From Rhyacophila brunnea (Eukaryota; Arthropoda; Insecta; Trichoptera; Rhyacophilidae): a DNA stretch of 64,000 bases. The notes under the pieces are model-generated. The model ran no database searches. It saw only the letters and a list, made by a program, of their open reading frames with translations, and was not told the DNA's origin. This document shows, piece by piece, positions 33,265-43,601 of the stretch. The stretch covers positions 372,001 to 436,000 of the forward strand of contig JAGYXB010000966.1 in assembly GCA_022495005.1 (NCBI GenBank), in the 5' to 3' direction. A program made the position numbers and the translations under genes. Numbering within the stretch: the first letter of the stretch is position 1; each line of letters starts with the position of its first letter.

Positions 33265-35279
33265 GTATTACATTTAGTGTATATGCATTCATTATTAGCA
33301 TCCAGTTATTTCAACCGGAAGTATTCAATATAGAAATTCGTAAATCCATAGTTTTTGTGTGTGCATCGTTTAATTAGAATTTAAAAAGATCATAATATAA
33401 TATTATTAAAGGGGGACATGCTCAGCGTACGTCAAAATGGAGCTTTTATGCTATTTTCAAAGCATGATCCTGGACATTCCTTAATACTTTGGACGCGGAA
33501 GACGCACACACCAGGCGGCCGATCGATGTAATTAACGTGCGTTTTAAAGGGGGCAATTAAAATATCATTATCTATTCAGCAGCGAAAGCGTTAAACGTTG
33601 TAGATAATCTATTGTCATCATTTTGAAGCCTTATTATCTTTTATATTTATTTTAAACATTTGATGACTGCATAAAGTATTTTTATTACATAAAATAGTAT
33701 TATTTTAAACCTCTCGCTCTAATGTTTTAGAATATAGTAATATTTCAGTACGTCCATGTGATGTGGTGTTAAGATTTTTCATATTTATTAATTTTTAAAA
33801 GCATTTATAAAACTATTAGTAAAATTTATGTTGACATTATTATAGTGAAATATTTACAATAAAAAAGTATATTGATAATCTCTGTGATCCCAAATTTGAC
33901 AAGAATTAGGCATTTTATTATTCAAAAAATTGGCAAGATTTACACATTTAAAGATACTTTTAAAGATATTGATTATAAGCTATGTCTTTGACCATTCAAA
34001 TGTGATAAACATTCTACGAATAATGTTTGTTTTATAATAATTATTGACCTAAGAATAAGGTTATATTTTTTTGAAATACGCCATTTCTATTAACATTTCC
34101 CAGTGACATATTTATAAAAAAAAAATACAGTATTATAATACAATATATGTTTATTGGATGAGCCGTATTTATTTATAAAATAGAGTCCATAAAAAATCAC
34201 CCCAACATAAGTGAACTATATTGATATTAGTGAATTTCGTCGTGTTCGCTAATAGAGTTCACGAATCACACTTCTTTTGAGACCGTGCGGGAAAAGCTTT
34301 CTTCTAAAAAAATAATTAAGTAAAGTTGACCTTACTGTATAATATAGTATCTTTTTTCATCTTATTTAGCCCGAACTGTCCGAAAACCGTTAGTTGCAAA
34401 GAACTGATTTATATAAATGCGCAAATGAGAATATACGTAACGCAATCCAGCAGACTTAGTGGCGACCAATCTTTCCTCCAATTCGATTCCACAGGAAAGA
34501 GATATTATGTTGTATACATGTGGATTCAATAAATAAATGCTCTATAGCAATTTTAGCAAAAAATATTAATGAATGTTAAAATACAGTTCCAATGAAAATC
34601 AATGAATAAACTGTATGTAAAAAATTAATATGAGTATATTGTCATCATCAAGGTATTTATTAATGTTATAAGAATGAAATAAAAATTTACGTAAAATTAT
34701 GATACTTTTGAGTAAATATGTATGCAGTTCGCCGTATCACACTTCATCGAGAAATGTTGTATCGAAAATATATGGCCATGTATTAAAGACCGTCCAACCT
34801 CAATGGGTCGTATAGTACTGATATAAAATTTATGTCTAAATAAAACACGGTTCATGTCAGTTTACACTTTACAGGAAGCCAGCAGCAAACAAATTTTGAA
34901 AATAGCCGATATACTGGATTATTTTTTAGGTTAGGTTAGGTTATGTTTTCATTTTTGAATTCATGAAATTTGCCAAAATAGTTATGAAGATTTAATTAAT
35001 GTTCATATTGAATCTAATAAAATTGGAGACCGTATAGGGTCATCTCTTTCCGATAAGAAAGCTCACGGCGAACTGTGCCATGGTGAAATGTTTTACATAC
35101 ATGTAACCATTTTTTGTTATAAAACCATTTTTTAATTATTTAACCACATGAAACAATGTAAATATTTCAATTAATTACAATGTTTTTATTTAGTGTTTAA
35201 TTAACAATATTAGATTCTTTATTATAGAAAATATTATATAATTTGATAGTGTGAGTTCAAGTCCCACTCAGTCTAATTT

Positions 35280-35774
35280 GTTTTCTATGTATGTATCTGA
35301 GGTTTTTCTAAATTATATATTTTTTTCACTTTATACATTCACATAATATAACAATAACACAATCTAACTGAAATATATACATAAATTAGTTGTATGTTAG
35401 ATTTACAATACGTATTAACATGCTACTTCTCTCTACCATACAATTTTACTTTTGCAGATGCAACGAATCGGATGAGAAAAGGATTGTATCATTCCTATAA
35501 AACAATGTTACCTTCTGTACCTTCATCAATGTTTACAATGCAGTGCTTCGTTTCTTTGTGTAACTAAGCTGGACGAAACAAGAGAGGTGCACCACGATAC
35601 AAAAACAGTGTTTTATTAATCTCGTGTAGTATTCTGAAAATGCCACGTAAAGTGTCTTTCACCTGTGGGAGTCCACTTCGGCGATGAATAGGTGTTCCAG
35701 GTGAAAAACGGTAGTAGTTATTCGTGATGATGGAGGAGTTTATTTACTGTTTACATAAATACAAGGGTACAATA
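35280..35774. other. No recognised feature
   Basis: Single-copy-looking spacer. No ORF of note. Confidence 0.4.
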
Positions 35775-36050
35775 GGTATAATTAAATTTATTTCAATTTA
35801 TTTATTACATATTGTGGAAATTAAAAATTATAAGTTTAAGACGTTCACGACATGACATGAAACATTATTATAAAGAAGAAAAAAAAAAGTAATAAAAGGG
35901 ATAAAAATGAAAATATAAAAAGAGAACATAATATTATAAACATACAAACGCATTGAAAATACAATTATACAATATGTTAAATATAATGACAATACGGTGC
36001 GATGTGTCTTTACCGGGAAGTTATAATCGAATGTAATTCCCAATCAATTG
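35775..36050 (-). repeat. CR1/Jockey-like LINE 3' fragment
   Basis: The plus text TTTCAATTTATTTATTACAT, ATTGTGGAAATTAAAAATTA and AAGACGTTCACGACATGACA is the reversed 3' end of the family at 12303-13250. It is followed by decayed 3' UTR to about 36050. Confidence 0.7.
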
Positions 36051-36059
36051 TGCTCCGCT

Positions 36060-36940
36060 ATTTATCGACGTACTCACAATCAAAATAATATATTGGACAG
36101 AATATTTAAGAAATAACTATTATAATTAAGTTAGCTATTTTATATCGAGTTTGCGATAATTTGATATGGCTGACTGCATGCAAAAATAGATATTATGGAA
36201 TTTTTAATTACTGAGTCTGCAATAATTGGACACTACGGGAAATGAATATTAAGGAATTCGTAATTGCTGTTAGCTAATTTAATATCGCCGATCAAAATGT
36301 TAACACGTTTGTGTTGTTTATTCCCATACGCCTTTGAGGTTATTATTGTTAAAGTTATTAAATTTACAAAGATAAACCGTTTTTGTTAACGGTTGTATGT
36401 TAATAATGATGTTACTATTGATAATAAAGTAACATTATAATTTGTACTATAATTAAGAAAACCACTGTGTTATCATGTATACTATGATAAATATATTACC
36501 GATTATACATTATTTATTGCCATTTCTAAATTGAAAACGGGGCTATTTTAATCATAACGATAAAACTTCGATGTCAGCTGCAAAACTACTTTAATATTTT
36601 TTGACACGGGTTTGCTCGGACCTCGGTTAGCAAAAAATGTTTCCCCCACGCAACAATCTAATATACTTACGTGAAATATTATTAACTCCAGCTAGTAATA
36701 ATTTATTTATCATGTAACATCAAATTTTATACAGAATTAATTAGATTTTACAAAGTTTTAAAAGAATATGAGACTTATAACGTCGTTTACCAAAAAATTT
36801 ATGGAATATTGTTCAGTTTAGTTGTTATCAAACAATTTAAAAATGGAATTATACCAAACTTATTCAATTTCATGTTTATTGCATTGATGATATATGTTAT
36901 TCAGTGACGATACATTATCTAAATAAGACCTTCTTTTTTC
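36060..36940. other. AT-rich, no recognised feature
   Basis: Nothing recognised on either strand. Confidence 0.45.
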
Positions 36941-36942
36941 TT

Positions 36943-37172
36943 TGACCATGTCCGATCCTAATAGGATCATATGGGCCTCCACAGAGTAGAGGTTTGTATG
37001 TACAGATTTTGTTTTTTACGAGAAATGGATGTCAGCCACTTGCTCAACCTATTAGGTCCATACCCTGACACACACGAATTTGAAAAACAATATGTAAGTT
37101 GCCAGCCCCAGGATTCGAACATGGGACCCACGGCGTTATAGTCCAACGCTTAAGCCGCGCGGCTACCGTGGA
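36943..37172 (-). repeat. SINE family 1 copy
   Basis: Full structure on the minus strand: head with GCCGCGCGGCTTAAGCG, B box in ATGTTCGAATCC (one change), the GAGCAAGTGGCTGACATCC body and the ATCCTATTAGGATCGG 3' palindrome. Confidence 0.9.
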
Positions 37173-37304
37173 CGTCACTACTAATAATATAATTATGCAT
37201 TTATATAATAATTTAATTAATTTATGGAATTTTATTTACGATTACAAAACTTAGTTAATAAAAACTTGTTAACCCTTACATAATGTGTAAGTACCTACTA
37301 TTAA

Positions 37305-37600
37305 TACTACCGACCGAAGGTACTTGATGGGATTTGAATTTAAATTCCATTTGAGTCGTTTTTTGCGATTCGGGTTTTGCCTTTCGGCATCTTCAGGCAC
37401 TATGTACACTCGCCAAAAGGCAAACACACACTGACAACGACCACTATTAACTCTAACTTACATAAAAACAATACAATAAAGTAGATAAAAACTTTATCAC
37501 CTACCTATTTAAGTCAAGGATCCAATAAAAAAATATAACAGACAAATTAAGAATGTTGAAGTGTTTGTAAAAAACCTCTCTACCTTATCAATAATAATAC
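37305..37600. repeat. Penelope-like terminal-repeat fragment
   Basis: The text GACCGAAGGTACTTGATGGG, CCATTTGAGTCG, GCGATTCGGGTTTTGCC and TTTCGGCATCTTCAGGCAC matches the left arm at 2397-2522, and the reverse of 2781-2815. It extends to GTTTGTAAAAAACC, as at 2548-2560. Only one arm is present. Confidence 0.7.
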
Positions 37601-37699
37601 ACTCGATAAGAGTATAATAAATCATCAAAATTCAATAATAGATCATTAGCAATTATAAGCAATGTTAAATAAATTAGTTTTCAAAAAATACGTTTGAAA

Positions 37700-39579
37700 T
37701 CTCTAAATATATAAAAATCTCGTGTCACGATGTTTGTGGTTGAACTCCTACGAAATGGCTCGACCGATTTTTATGATTTTTTTTATGTATATTTATTAGG
37801 TATGAGAATAGGTCAACAAGTATATTTCATACCGCTAGGTGATTAGGGTATCTCTATCCAGAAAAATTTTCTTTTATTTTTTTGACAATTTTTTTTTTGT
37901 ATTTTTTTTATTATTTGGCATAAAAAAATACCTATAACCTCAAATTTTCACTTTCCTACCCCCATCCTCCCATTTTTTAATCGCGATTTTATTATTTTTG
38001 TATGAACAAATTTAACCGTCGTTCGTATTTCAAACAGAACGAAATTATTTATGTTGTTGAATGACACAGATGGCACTACGTCCGAGAAGAATTCAAGAGA
38101 AGCGTCGCGTCATTTTGACATTTCATTCGGCAAATCACAACGCAGTGCGTGCAAAATTTTGTACGATTTATTTTAATTTATCTATTTTTATGTGCGTGTA
38201 TTACAGTGCACAATGCCAGCAAGACGCAAGGGGGGCCATTTGGGCCGTCGAACGAATAAAGCAACAAACATGCGAAATAGTAGAGTAGAAAGAACAGACG
38301 AACAAATCCAACAAGATAACAAAAACGTGCGTGTAAGCATGTCGCAATTGCGTGCATCTCAATCACAAGAGGCACGAGCTGAACGAAATCAACAACGACA
38401 ATTGTAACGGAGCCAAGCGCGCCGGTTCGTAGTTAACACACGCAGAGCAAATGTCCGACAACGCCAGCAAGTACATCGGACATTTACATCCGCTTCGTTC
38501 CTTCGTCTCGCATTCGAGTACGAGCCAGCTATTGAATATTCCGCTCATCCAAAAGTGCTGATTGGTGCTATGGACAAAGAATGTCCCCATTGTCATGCGC
38601 TCAAATTCAAACATGAGTCAGCCGGGATGTGTTGCGCATCAGGAAAAGTGCAACTACCAGAAATTGAGATACCACCAGAACCATTGAACAGCTTGCTCAT
38701 TGGCACGGTTCCAGATTCAAACCTGTTCCTGAAGTCCATTCGCACATTCAATTCATGCTTCCAAATGACTTCGTTCGGAGCAACAGAAATAGTTCACAAT
38801 ACTGCGGCAAATGGTCAACAATTCCATTCTACGTTCAAAATCAAAGGCCAAGTATACCACAAAGTAGGCTCATTGCTGCTAATGCCAAACGAACCACATA
38901 CATTTTTACAAATCTACTTCATGGGCGCGGTGGTGAGGACATCAATCATGTGGATGCACGTTGCGGCTACAATAGCCTCAATTTGCTTAATGCCAGGCGC
39001 ATCGTCGGCGAACTGGACGCCCCCGTTGAATGAGCACAATGAATTATTGAAATTCTTCAAAGCACACATGCACGAATTGCAAAGTGACAATCACGCTATT
39101 GTCATCAATCCTGATAAACACCAACTGGAGAGCACGTACGTCGATTCAATGCGACTGTTGTTGATGACATTGCTGGAATCATGGTTGGCGACCGCATATC
39201 GACGCCAGAAATCGTGATTCGAAGAAGAAACAATAATCTGAAGTTCATCGCTGACACACACCGTTCATACGACGCTCTACAATATCCGCTAATTTTCTGG
39301 AAGGGACAAGACGGATATTGCACAAACATTAAACAACGAGATCCTGTCACAGGTAATTCATTCATTATGAACATCATTACTCATTTTGAATTGAGAAAAT
39401 GAATGGTTGATGTTTTTTTTGTTTTTATTGGCGGTCATCGTCTACAGTGCTCTATTCCTCTTTCTGTCATAGATCCCATCCCCACACACTTACGATACAT
39501 TCGTTACTTTTTATTTAACAACCAAAATATTTACTAGAAATAATTTATATGGCAGAACAACGTTTGCCTGGTTAGCTAG
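37700..39579 (+). mobile_element. Helitron, internally truncated
   Basis: The 5' end begins TCTCTAAATATATAAAAATC followed by TCGTGTCACGATGTTTGTGG, the form usual for insect Helitrons with a TC start after A. The 3' end is GGCAGAACAACGTTTGCC, a small hairpin, followed by TGGTTAGCTAGT, i.e. a CTAG end before T. There are no terminal inverted repeats. Inside is a broken N-terminal part of the Helitron protein. The Rep HUH and helicase domains are missing. Confidence 0.8.
38214..39400 (+). pseudogene. Helitron replicase/helicase N-terminal region, broken
   Basis: From Met 38214 (PARRKGGHLGRRTNKA) the frame runs to an in-frame TAA at 38405-38407, then continues as RSQARRFVVNTRR and through EYEPAIEYSAHPKVLIGAMD. 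A cysteine/histidine set (CPHCHALKF then MCCASGKV) follows at about 38582-38650, typical of the zinc-finger-like region upstream of the Helitron_like_N domain. Next come the PPEPLNSLL and FNSCFQMTSFGA motifs. After about 38935 the reading shifts frame at least three times, through CGYNSLNLLNARRIV, then EHNELLKFFKAHMH, then IVIRRRNNNLKFIADTHRSY. It stops near 39400, before the HUH nickase and the SF1 helicase. It cannot make an active protein. Confidence 0.85.
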
Positions 39580-40235
39580 TATATATATATAAATTAGTTG
39601 GCATATTAAGCAAAATAATTACGTAACTAGTTTGTTTATAGTTTTAAATTTTTATTTTTAGTAGTATTATTTTAAAGAAAGTATAAATAAATATAAGCTT
39701 TAGTAAAACAGAATATTGGTTATTTAATTGTCTTTCGATTTGGATTTAGTACAACCACAATGACGAGTGACAACGTTACTAATACGGAAGTTGTGAAAGA
39801 AACCTTGAAAACACATTACATAATTTCAGAAAGATGTTTCATAACTTCGTGGATACTAACATTCCAGTGTGTTTCGTAACAAGATACAAAAGATAGATAC
39901 ATAATGATACTACTTAAATGATTTTTTTGACAACAAAAATTCAAAAATACTTAATTAGGTTATAATATAGACAATTAATTTTTAGTTATAATGTATTATG
40001 TTTTTCATTTGGTATTCATCACATATAAAAACTACTGTTTTCTTTTTTTGTGAACACAATTTATAAATAATTATCATGGTACTCGTAAACACTTAATTTA
40101 TTGAAAAGAAATAATTCATCTAACGAATAATAATTTACTGCATTACTCCTACAAAATTAATATTTGTATGAAAACAATAAAATGTATTAATTATATTCAT
40201 AAAAACTGTTACTGTCAAATTATAATGCTTTAATA
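39580..40235. other. AT-rich, no recognised feature
   Basis: No ORF or repeat shared with the window. Confidence 0.45.
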
Positions 40236-40640
40236 AAGTTTTTTTTTATTCAACGAATAATTCACAAATTTTAATGATCTAACATTATTTTATTGAACAT
40301 ACCTAATTTGAAAACACTTGAGAGCACACTGAGAATTTGCGCCCCCCGGGATACTCTCTGAAGCGCTTTCTAAGCACTGATCACTGTCAGCATTGGTCAG
40401 ACCACATGGGAGCGGATCCTGGGAGGGCGCACGTTCGAATCCGCTAGGTGTCGTATTTTTTTCAAAAAGATATTTTCTAGTGGGTATATATTTGGGAAAA
40501 TAATTTTAAGTACTTAAATCTTGTGAATCATTTGTTAAATAAAAAATACATGATTAAATTATTAGCAAATGCAAACTACGTTATAACAAAAATTTGGAGT
40601 GATCCTGATCCTGATACCGATTAGTAACTTTTAAAAGCGA
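40236..40640 (+). repeat. SINE family 2, rearranged copy with mixed orientation
   Basis: It starts with a minus-oriented end (TTTTTTATTCAACGAATAATTC at about 40243). A short minus body piece follows (ATACTCTCTGAAGCGCTTTC at 40351), then a plus-oriented head with CACGTTCGAATCCGC as B box at about 40430. The plus tail to 40635 contains CTTAAATCTTGTGAATCATT and TTGGAGTGATCC. The head is unlike other copies in its first half. Confidence 0.65.
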
Positions 40641-41367
40641 CTTTTAAAAAACGTAAGTTTAACTTTAAATTAAAAAGTACGTCGTAGTGTTTAATTAAAA
40701 CACTATTGAAATTATCAGTAATTTATATAAAACTCCATGCTTTGTATTCTGTCGCTAATATACATAGCATCAATGCGTACCCCCTAACCTGCTACATTTG
40801 CAACTACACAAAGCCTTCAGCAGCAAATTGAAAGCAATTGACAATGGATATTTTGCTAACTAAACAGTAAAAGTTTTTTTTATTATTTATTAGGTTCGGT
40901 TTAAGCGACGAATTTTATATTCTTTATTTATAAAATGAATAACACAAAGCAAATATTGAACAATGATTTCCAATGTTGACTTAATGGACCGAAACTTTTA
41001 TTCGTCGCTAAATACGCCATTCGAATCATTTTCAATTGAAGCTTTTTGCACGTTGAAGCTTCCATTCAAAATTTGTATGTGACCCATTTTAAAAAGTTAA
41101 GCCGCCACTCGAAAGCTTCCGTAAGTGCATGTCAGTGGAACTTTGAAATTCGATCGCTTTCCCGAAAACACAAACTTTAATATTCAGATATCGAGTGTAT
41201 GCTCTTGAGACTATGTATATATTGATAGTAAAACTTTATAAGAACTTTCGTTTTTAGTATTTTTTATAGAATAATGTGATGTCGTGTAATAAAACATATA
41301 TTGAACTAATAAATCAATCACTATTGTTGCTACTCATAAACTAAGCCTTCCACATTTTTTTTACCAT
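40641..41367. other. No recognised feature
   Basis: AT-rich. Short palindromic AAGCTT phrases near 41040-41065 do not form a recognised element. Confidence 0.4.
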
Positions 41368-41520
41368 TTCTGAAATTGATATTAGCCACTTGCCCAACCT
41401 ATTAAGTCCATACTCTCATTCAAATACAAATTGAAAAACAATATGTGTATTTGTCAGACCCAAAAATCGAACCTGAGATCCGCGACATTATAAGCTGACG
41501 CGTAAACCGCTCGGCCCTGG
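41368..41520 (-). repeat. SINE family 1, 3'-truncated old copy
   Basis: The reversed GGCTAATATCAATTTC, GGTTCGATTTTTGGG and GCCGAGCGGTTTACGCG are recognisable against the family 1 consensus. The 3' end with the ATCCTATTAGG palindrome is missing. Confidence 0.75.
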
Positions 41521-41639
41521 AAGTTTTCCACATGGTTACTTATATTCCAGTAAAATGATAAAATTGTAATATTAATATAATTTTATATGATTTTTCAATC
41601 GTTATTTTTTATATGATTAAAAATGTATTTATAAAAAAA

Positions 41640-41890
41640 TCAAATCATTATAGTCAAATTTACAAATGTTTAATTCAAGACGCTGAAAAGAGGAGGAAAA
41701 ATATGATATTAGCATTAATAATATGTTATATGTAAAACTAAAATAATTACAAGGATAAATAGAAGAATCGTTAAAAAATACATAGAAGTACACCGAATGA
41801 TATATATATTAAGAATTTATAAAATAACGCTTACTTAACTCACTCTCACGCAAGTGTAATATATCAATATCCGAGTCGATTTGTATATAT
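41640..41890 (-). repeat. CR1/Jockey-like LINE 3' fragment, decayed
   Basis: TTTAATTCAAGACGCTGAAAAG near 41669 is the reversed 3' UTR. TCTCACGCAAGTGTAATATATC near 41844 corresponds to the reversed DIFHLRE coding end seen at 12975-12990. Confidence 0.65.
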
Positions 41891-41956
41891 ATGATGCACA
41901 TGTACTCGTAAGTATCAACTATAATGTTATTAACCAATAATTCATGGTGGAAATAC

Positions 41957-41982
41957 AATATAATATATATATATATATATAC
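41957..41982. repeat. (AT)n microsatellite
   Basis: A pure AT run that abuts the 5' end of a SINE1 copy. A similar run at 42220-42238 follows its 3' end, so the SINE probably inserted into an AT tract. Confidence 0.8.
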
Positions 41983-42213
41983 GGTGGCCGCGCGGCATAA
42001 GCGTTAGACTACAAAGCCGTGGGTCCCAGGTTCGAATCCTGGGTCTGGCAAGTACAAAAATTGTTTTTCAATTTGTGTGTGTCAGGGTATGGACCTAATA
42101 GGTTGAGCAAGTGGCTGACATCCATTTCTCGTAAAAAACAAAATCTGTCAATACAAACCTCCACTCTGTGGAGGCCCATATGATCCTATCAGGATCGGAC
42201 ATGGTCGAAAAAA
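41982..42213 (+). repeat. SINE family 1, best plus-strand copy
   Basis: The head ACGGTGGCCGCGCGGCATAA carries the A-box region, and the B box GGTTCGAATCC is at 42029-42039. The body has TTTTTCAATTTGTGTGTGTC, GAGCAAGTGGCTGACATCC and the 3' palindrome region GATCCTATCAGGATCGG. The A-rich 3' end is AAAAAAAAATAAAAATAT. It is intact in length. Transcription by pol III is possible in principle but unproven. Confidence 0.9.
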
Positions 42214-42240
42214 AAATAAAAATATATATATATATATAAA

Positions 42241-43376
42241 TGTAAAACAAAACAAAGTAAAATATTATCCTATAACTTAATTTACATAATTTAACAAAGA
42301 TCAAGACAGGTTTAATTTATTTAAATTGACATTGTCAACTGAACGAAAATTATACCATATTTTCTAATAATACAATAAAGTTGTTACAGATAATAAACAA
42401 ATAAATGTTAATACTAATATATTCATTAACTGATTAAACAACACATGAAAACAAATCAATTGCAACATCAGAAGAATGATTTTTTCAAAATAAATAACTC
42501 ACAAAATGTATTAATTTTAGTAAGTAATTAGGATTAAAGCATTCTTCTCTGGCACTACAGATACTTCTATACTACGCGTGTGAAGCTTAGTTTGTGATTG
42601 TTCATCCATACGTGTCACTTGGCTGAAAATCTTGTCTTTTTTTACTGACAATAAATTATCATAATAATTATGTGCATTTTTGTAATAATCAATTAATTGA
42701 TGTAATAGTGATAATCATTTTATTTGTTTCTTATGTTCTACACATATTTAAAATTTTTATATTACTATTTTTTCATTTTATATTTACTTCAAAATCGAAC
42801 ATTTCTCACATATCATGTTAACACGTATCACTTGATAATATTTACTGTTAAATTGCTGCTAATTTTGGTCGCAAATTTCTTTCATTTGGATGATTTTACT
42901 CAACCTCGGCCCATCAAGGTGTATTTTTAAAAAAAAAAATGCTACATTATTCAATATGTTTACCTCATTCTACCTGATTTTTTCAAAAAGAAAAATGTAA
43001 TAAAAGAAAAATGCATGTCTGTCTGGACTTTACCCCGCGGCCGGGTTATTTTTTGCCTACTGCCTATTCCATAACACAAAAATGCTTTTATCTTTTCAAT
43101 TTCGCATAAAAATTGCTCGTATCATGTTAAAGTTTACTCATCATTCGTGTTTTTTTTATTCAATTTCTTTTGGTTCGTATAATATTTGGTTACTTTACAT
43201 ATATGTGTGGAAATACCGCTAACTTGAAAAATATGTTGGAAAAATACCTGAACAACAAATTTCCATGTAAAATTTTAGTTGTTGTTATTTTCAATTTTAA
43301 TCGCATATTTCAAAAAAAATATAATAGAAATTTTATAAAATACATTATTATAAATATGTATTTCAAAATACTAATA
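42241..43376. other. AT-rich, no recognised feature
   Basis: It contains two short plus ORFs (42724-42930 and 43170-43478) that are hydrophobic or lysine-rich by composition and show no family signature. The second runs into the MITE at 43385. Confidence 0.45.
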
Positions 43377-43384
43377 AAAAATCT

Positions 43385-43593
43385 GGTTCTATACGTTTAT
43401 CCTGGATACAGCGGCAAACACATTTTGAAAATGGCCGATATACTGGATTATTTGTTAGTTTGGGTTAGATTAGATTAGGTTAAGTTAAGTTAGGTTAGGT
43501 TAGGTTAGGTTAGGTTATCCTATCAAATAGTCCAGTATATTGGCTATTTTCAAAATGTGTTTGCCGCTGTATCCAGGATAACCGACTTGTACC
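43385..43593. mobile_element. Telomere-core foldback MITE, copy 2
   Basis: The arms 43385-43458 and about 43520-43593 are reverse complements except for a diverged stretch near the outer end and a few changes. The flanks AAAAATCT (43377-43384) and AAAAATCC (43594-43601) match at 7 of 8. The core is a run of TTAGG units with variants (GGGTTAGATTAGATTAGG, then five or more clean units). The arms share TTTTGAAAATRGCCGATA and GGATACAGCGG with copy 1, but the core differs in length. Confidence 0.9.
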
Positions 43594-43601
43594 AAAAATC
43601 C

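Larger units (their letters stand above)
29856..35276. repeat. 5,421-bp tandem duplication, copy 2
   Basis: Second copy, directly adjoining copy 1. Every sub-element of copy 1 recurs at +5,421. The homology ends at about 35279, where the text changes from AATTTACTG to AATTTGTTTTC. Confidence 0.95.

Noticed and set aside
38178..38614. Minus-strand ORFs over the Helitron coding region
   Set aside because: The plus strand carries the recognisable Helitron N-terminal motifs, and the minus frames show none.
42029..42039. True tRNA gene at the SINE1 B box
   Set aside because: The tRNA-like head continues directly into a SINE body shared with other copies and lacks a complete acceptor stem pairing, so it is a SINE promoter and not a tRNA gene.
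43170..43478. 102-codon ORF as a gene
   Set aside because: The frame is rich in Ile/Asn/Lys from AT-rich DNA and ends inside the telomere-core MITE.
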